DNA from: Cliona cf. orientalis
Lineage: Eukaryota > Porifera > Demospongiae > Clionaida > Clionaidae
Length of the DNA stretch: 64,000 nt
Assembly (NCBI GenBank): GCA_963930775.1
Contig: OZ005695.1
Coordinates: forward strand, 5,084,001-5,148,000
Reading direction: 5' to 3'
Made by a program: the position numbers and the translations under genes
Shown here: positions 61,568-64,000 of the stretch, piece after piece
Layout: the number at the start of each line of letters is the position of its first letter
Position numbering within the stretch: the stretch's first letter is position 1
Notes under the pieces: model-generated
What the model was told of the DNA's origin: nothing
What the model saw: only the letters and a program-made list of their open reading frames with translations
Database searches by the model: none

Positions 61568-61936
61568 CAAGAGTAGATTAGCCATAAGAGTGTTGAACTA
61601 CTGCAGGGCCCGTGTAAACGCGAAACGTCTGAATGACGTCACGTTATCAGCCCTGGTATGCTTATCAACCACTTAACACCATGTCACTGTGTAAACAGAT
61701 ATGTACACCACGTGGTGCCAGCTGTGCAGTTTTTGTATGGCTAATCTACTCTTGCTACACAAAAACTGCACAGCTGGCACCACGTGGCTGCAGGACTGTA
61801 CATATCTGTTTACACAGTGACATGGTGTTAAGTGGTTGATAAGCATACCAGGGCTGATAACGTGACGTCATTCAGACGTTTCGCGTTTACATGGGCCCTG
61901 CAGTAGTTCAACACTCTTATGGCTAATCTACTCTTG
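61568..61936. mobile_element. giant foldback, about 165-bp near-identical arms
   Basis: CAAGAGTAGATTAGCCATAA at 61568 and its arm to about 61737 are mirrored from about 61757 to 61936. The only visible differences are one substitution and a short indel. A third copy of the terminus (GGCTAATCTACTCTTG, 61739-61754) sits at the centre. The tip resembles the CAAGAGTA end at 17968. Confidence 0.92.
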
Positions 61937-61970
61937 GTACCATGTATGTGCCCCCTAGCTAGTCTGGCCA

Positions 61971-62022
61971 TAGATAATAATTAAGATTACGCAGTCTTAA
62001 TTATTATCTATGGTCTGGCATA
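61971..62022. repeat. palindrome of AATAATTAAGA/TCTTAATTATT
   Basis: CCATAGATAATAATTAAGA is mirrored by TCTTAATTATTATCTATGG around a 6-nt centre. Confidence 0.85.
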
Positions 62023-62344
62023 GCCGACCAGTCCAATCGATCAGTTTTAATGCGAATGAATTTCTTCTAAAGCATTCAAAGATGAGCCATGCATCATTGG
62101 CCCATAGCAGCAGTTTTTACCCCGCGCGCATGCGCAAGGGGTAAAAGCACAAAAATCGCCGAGAAGTAGGCGTCTAAGCGACTCGTAAGCACAACGAATC
62201 AATCGAATTTGGCGAAAAAAAGACTTCAGTGTGCGTCAAATCGAGGGATACGGTCCACGAGCGTCACAAAAATAATATTAAATAGTGCCTTTTTGTTGGC
62301 CACCGTAACCACGCCTATCGACAGTGCCCATCATATCATTGTGC

Positions 62345-62388
62345 TAGTCTCGTCCCCAGACCCCACCCCGGGAACGAGACTACCATTG
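62345..62388. repeat. TAGTCTCGTCCCCAGACCCC hairpin
   Basis: GTCTCGTCCCCAGACCCCAC is followed by CGGGAACGAGACTA. It is a short foldback of the CTCGTCCCCAG family; related pieces are at 54545-54595 and 62956-62989. Confidence 0.6.
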
Positions 62389-62612
62389 TGCTTACAAGCG
62401 TACGACTGGTAAAGATCGACGATGTTCTAAATAATGCTAGTGACGTCTATATAATATAATAATTATTATAGTGCAAGTGACTGAAATGTGAAGCCCCATG
62501 GAACCAATCACTATATGAGATAGCTATACTATTATTTCAACAAAATATAGGTAGAAGTTCATGTTTCCTAGTCTGGGTGCAGAGAGCGTCACCGGGACAA
62601 AGGCTAAGCTAA

Positions 62613-62668
62613 TCTCGTGCCCAGCCCCCTTTCACGCACGCGTGCGTGAAAGGGGGCTGGGCACGAGA
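62613..62668. repeat. perfect 56-bp palindrome, CTCGTGCCCAG family
   Basis: TCTCGTGCCCAGCCCCCTTT plus CACGCACG (62613-62640) is followed with no spacer by its exact complement (62641-62668). Confidence 0.93.
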
Positions 62669-63289
62669 CTAAGGCTAAGCAGCAATTCGATTATTTCTTT
62701 CAAGTTCATAAAATTATAGCCACGCACCGAAAGTAAATCTATAGATTGCACAATGATTGATGATTGCATGCCCGCAACCGGCAGTAAAGCAAACCTGATT
62801 GGTCGGCGAAATTGAATAGCTATACAGCTATAGCGATGTTATATTCCTGCGGTAAGCTTGTCATATTATGACTGAGCCAAAGCTACGATCTCACTGGCGC
62901 GTGGAAATTCCTCAGCGCAGGCCCAAGGATTCTGCCCAAGTTCACCATACCCATTTCCTCCTCGAGGGTGGGGTCTGGGGACGAGACTAAGGTTGCCTCT
63001 CTTCAATAATGAAGGGGTCAGCGGAAAAAAGGGGATACGTTTAGTACTTTTAAGAAAACAGGCATTTAAGTATGGACATACATACATTGTTGCCTGTATC
63101 TGTTTTGGAGCAATAAAACAGGATTTTCAAGCCGTTTTCGAATATTTGGAAATGGTCGTCACCTGCATAAACGCGCTGCGGGTGAAAATTACGCGATTTT
63201 GAAAAGTTTGCGTTCAAATAATTATTGCAGATCACAAAAAAGGATTGCGTGTGCGTGCTTAAAACATTGCGTGCGAATAGTACCCCACA

Positions 63290-63817
63290 TACCGTATGGC
63301 GGGTAATTTTCGTGGGGTGCTAATTTTCGTTATTTTCGTGGTTGACTTGGCAGTCGAACATTTGTGACCTGCTCTAAGAAAAGGGACCTTAGGGACATTT
63401 TTATGAATATTGAGATTTTAGCATAGATAGATAGATGTCTATACTGAGTACAATGGTACAAGTTGCAAGGAAAAATATTGATCACAAGTGGAGTTATGAC
63501 CATTTTTATTCACTCAGGTAGATAGAGTCATTTTCTGAAAATAGGCGTTTTTTTAATTAAATTCTGTATTAAGTTGTATATATCGGAGCAATTAATTGCG
63601 CCCATAGCTACATTTTATTTGATACAAATGTATAACCATAATATATCAAAATGAAGCCAGAACCTTCAATTTTTTGATAGACTAAAAAGAAGAAAATCGA
63701 AGAAAAGCAAATTTTTTCACTTTTCAGCAATTATTGGAAAATGAATATTTATGTGCTAAGGTCCCTTTTCTCAGAGCAGGTCACATTTTCCACCCACGAA
63801 AATTAATGCCTACGGTA
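63290..63817. mobile_element. TACCGTATGGCGGG-ended element with an inner inverted repeat
   Basis: TACCGTATGGCGGGTAATTT at 63290 pairs with ACGAAAATTAATGCC...TACGGTA (63817). Inside, GTGACCTGCTCTAAGAAAAG and then GGACC (63364) are mirrored at 63757-63784, suggesting a nested insertion. A related fragment is near 58868-58895. Confidence 0.75.
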
Positions 63818-63905
63818 CCGATATGAGTCCGTGATGATGGGCGTGGCCATAAACATCGTGGCAGCGAAGCTATTATAAACATATCCTAGTGTTTGCAAGT
63901 GACAG

Positions 63906-64000
63906 TAGCGATTACAGACCTCCAAATTTCACCAGTTTTCCGCGGAACTTCTCTCAGTGGGATATCAATGTTCTAGTATCAGAAGGTAGCTCTCACGAGC
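63906..64000 (+). mobile_element. second copy of the TAGCGATTACGGACCTCCA element, cut by the window end
   Basis: TAGCGATTACAGACCTCCA, then TTCCGCGGAACTTCTC and GTGGGATATCAATGTTC, follow 10873-10970 with few differences. Confidence 0.85.

Noticed and set aside
1..64000. tRNA, rRNA and CRISPR arrays
   Set aside because: No paired A/B-box tRNA pattern, no rRNA-like block and no regularly spaced identical repeats were seen by eye. A covariance-model scan would settle the tRNAs.

Overview
The window reads as a compact, intron-rich, AT-leaning animal genome. The best guess is a sponge (probably a demosponge), a moderate-confidence inference. Genes carry many short introns (often 50-70 bp) next to long introns packed with short inverted-repeat transposons. 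One gene is a TNRC6/GW182 protein with the animal-type layout: an Argonaute-binding N-terminus, a Q-rich stretch, a PAM2-like motif and an RRM. No tRNA, rRNA, CRISPR array or autonomous transposase gene was found.

Layout. Bases 2-131 (+) are the tail of an exon from a gene entering from the left, possibly CH-domain. CAMKMT (calmodulin-lysine methyltransferase) is intronless on the minus strand (375-1328). It diverges from a two-exon bacterial-type (class I-like) glutamine synthetase (+, 1625-5398). That gene converges on a secreted GH31 glycosidase (-, 12 exons, 5508-10108, 613 aa). After about 3 kb of repeats comes CHTF18 (+, 26 exons, 13400-29956, 940 aa), the large subunit of the alternative PCNA loader. 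TNRC6 follows (+, 9 coding exons, 30819-60227, 1397 aa), with a phase-compatible alternative first exon at 33794-33836. The last 3.8 kb are repeats only. Exon joins were chosen by hand from GT/AG sites, reading phase and remembered family sequences. Every join keeps frame, and the totals divide exactly into full-length proteins.

Nearly all remaining DNA is non-autonomous transposons. One large class has ends close to TACCGTA...TACGGTA, with many unrelated interiors. Another has CAG...CTG ends and 5-bp target duplications (hAT-like). Others are pogo-like, CAAGAGTA-ended, or perfect or near-perfect hairpins. Several are nested inside each other. The genes are ordinary housekeeping or regulatory genes and do not form an operon-like pathway. 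The most unusual material is the transposon architecture, and the alternative promoter and hairpins inside the microRNA-effector gene TNRC6.
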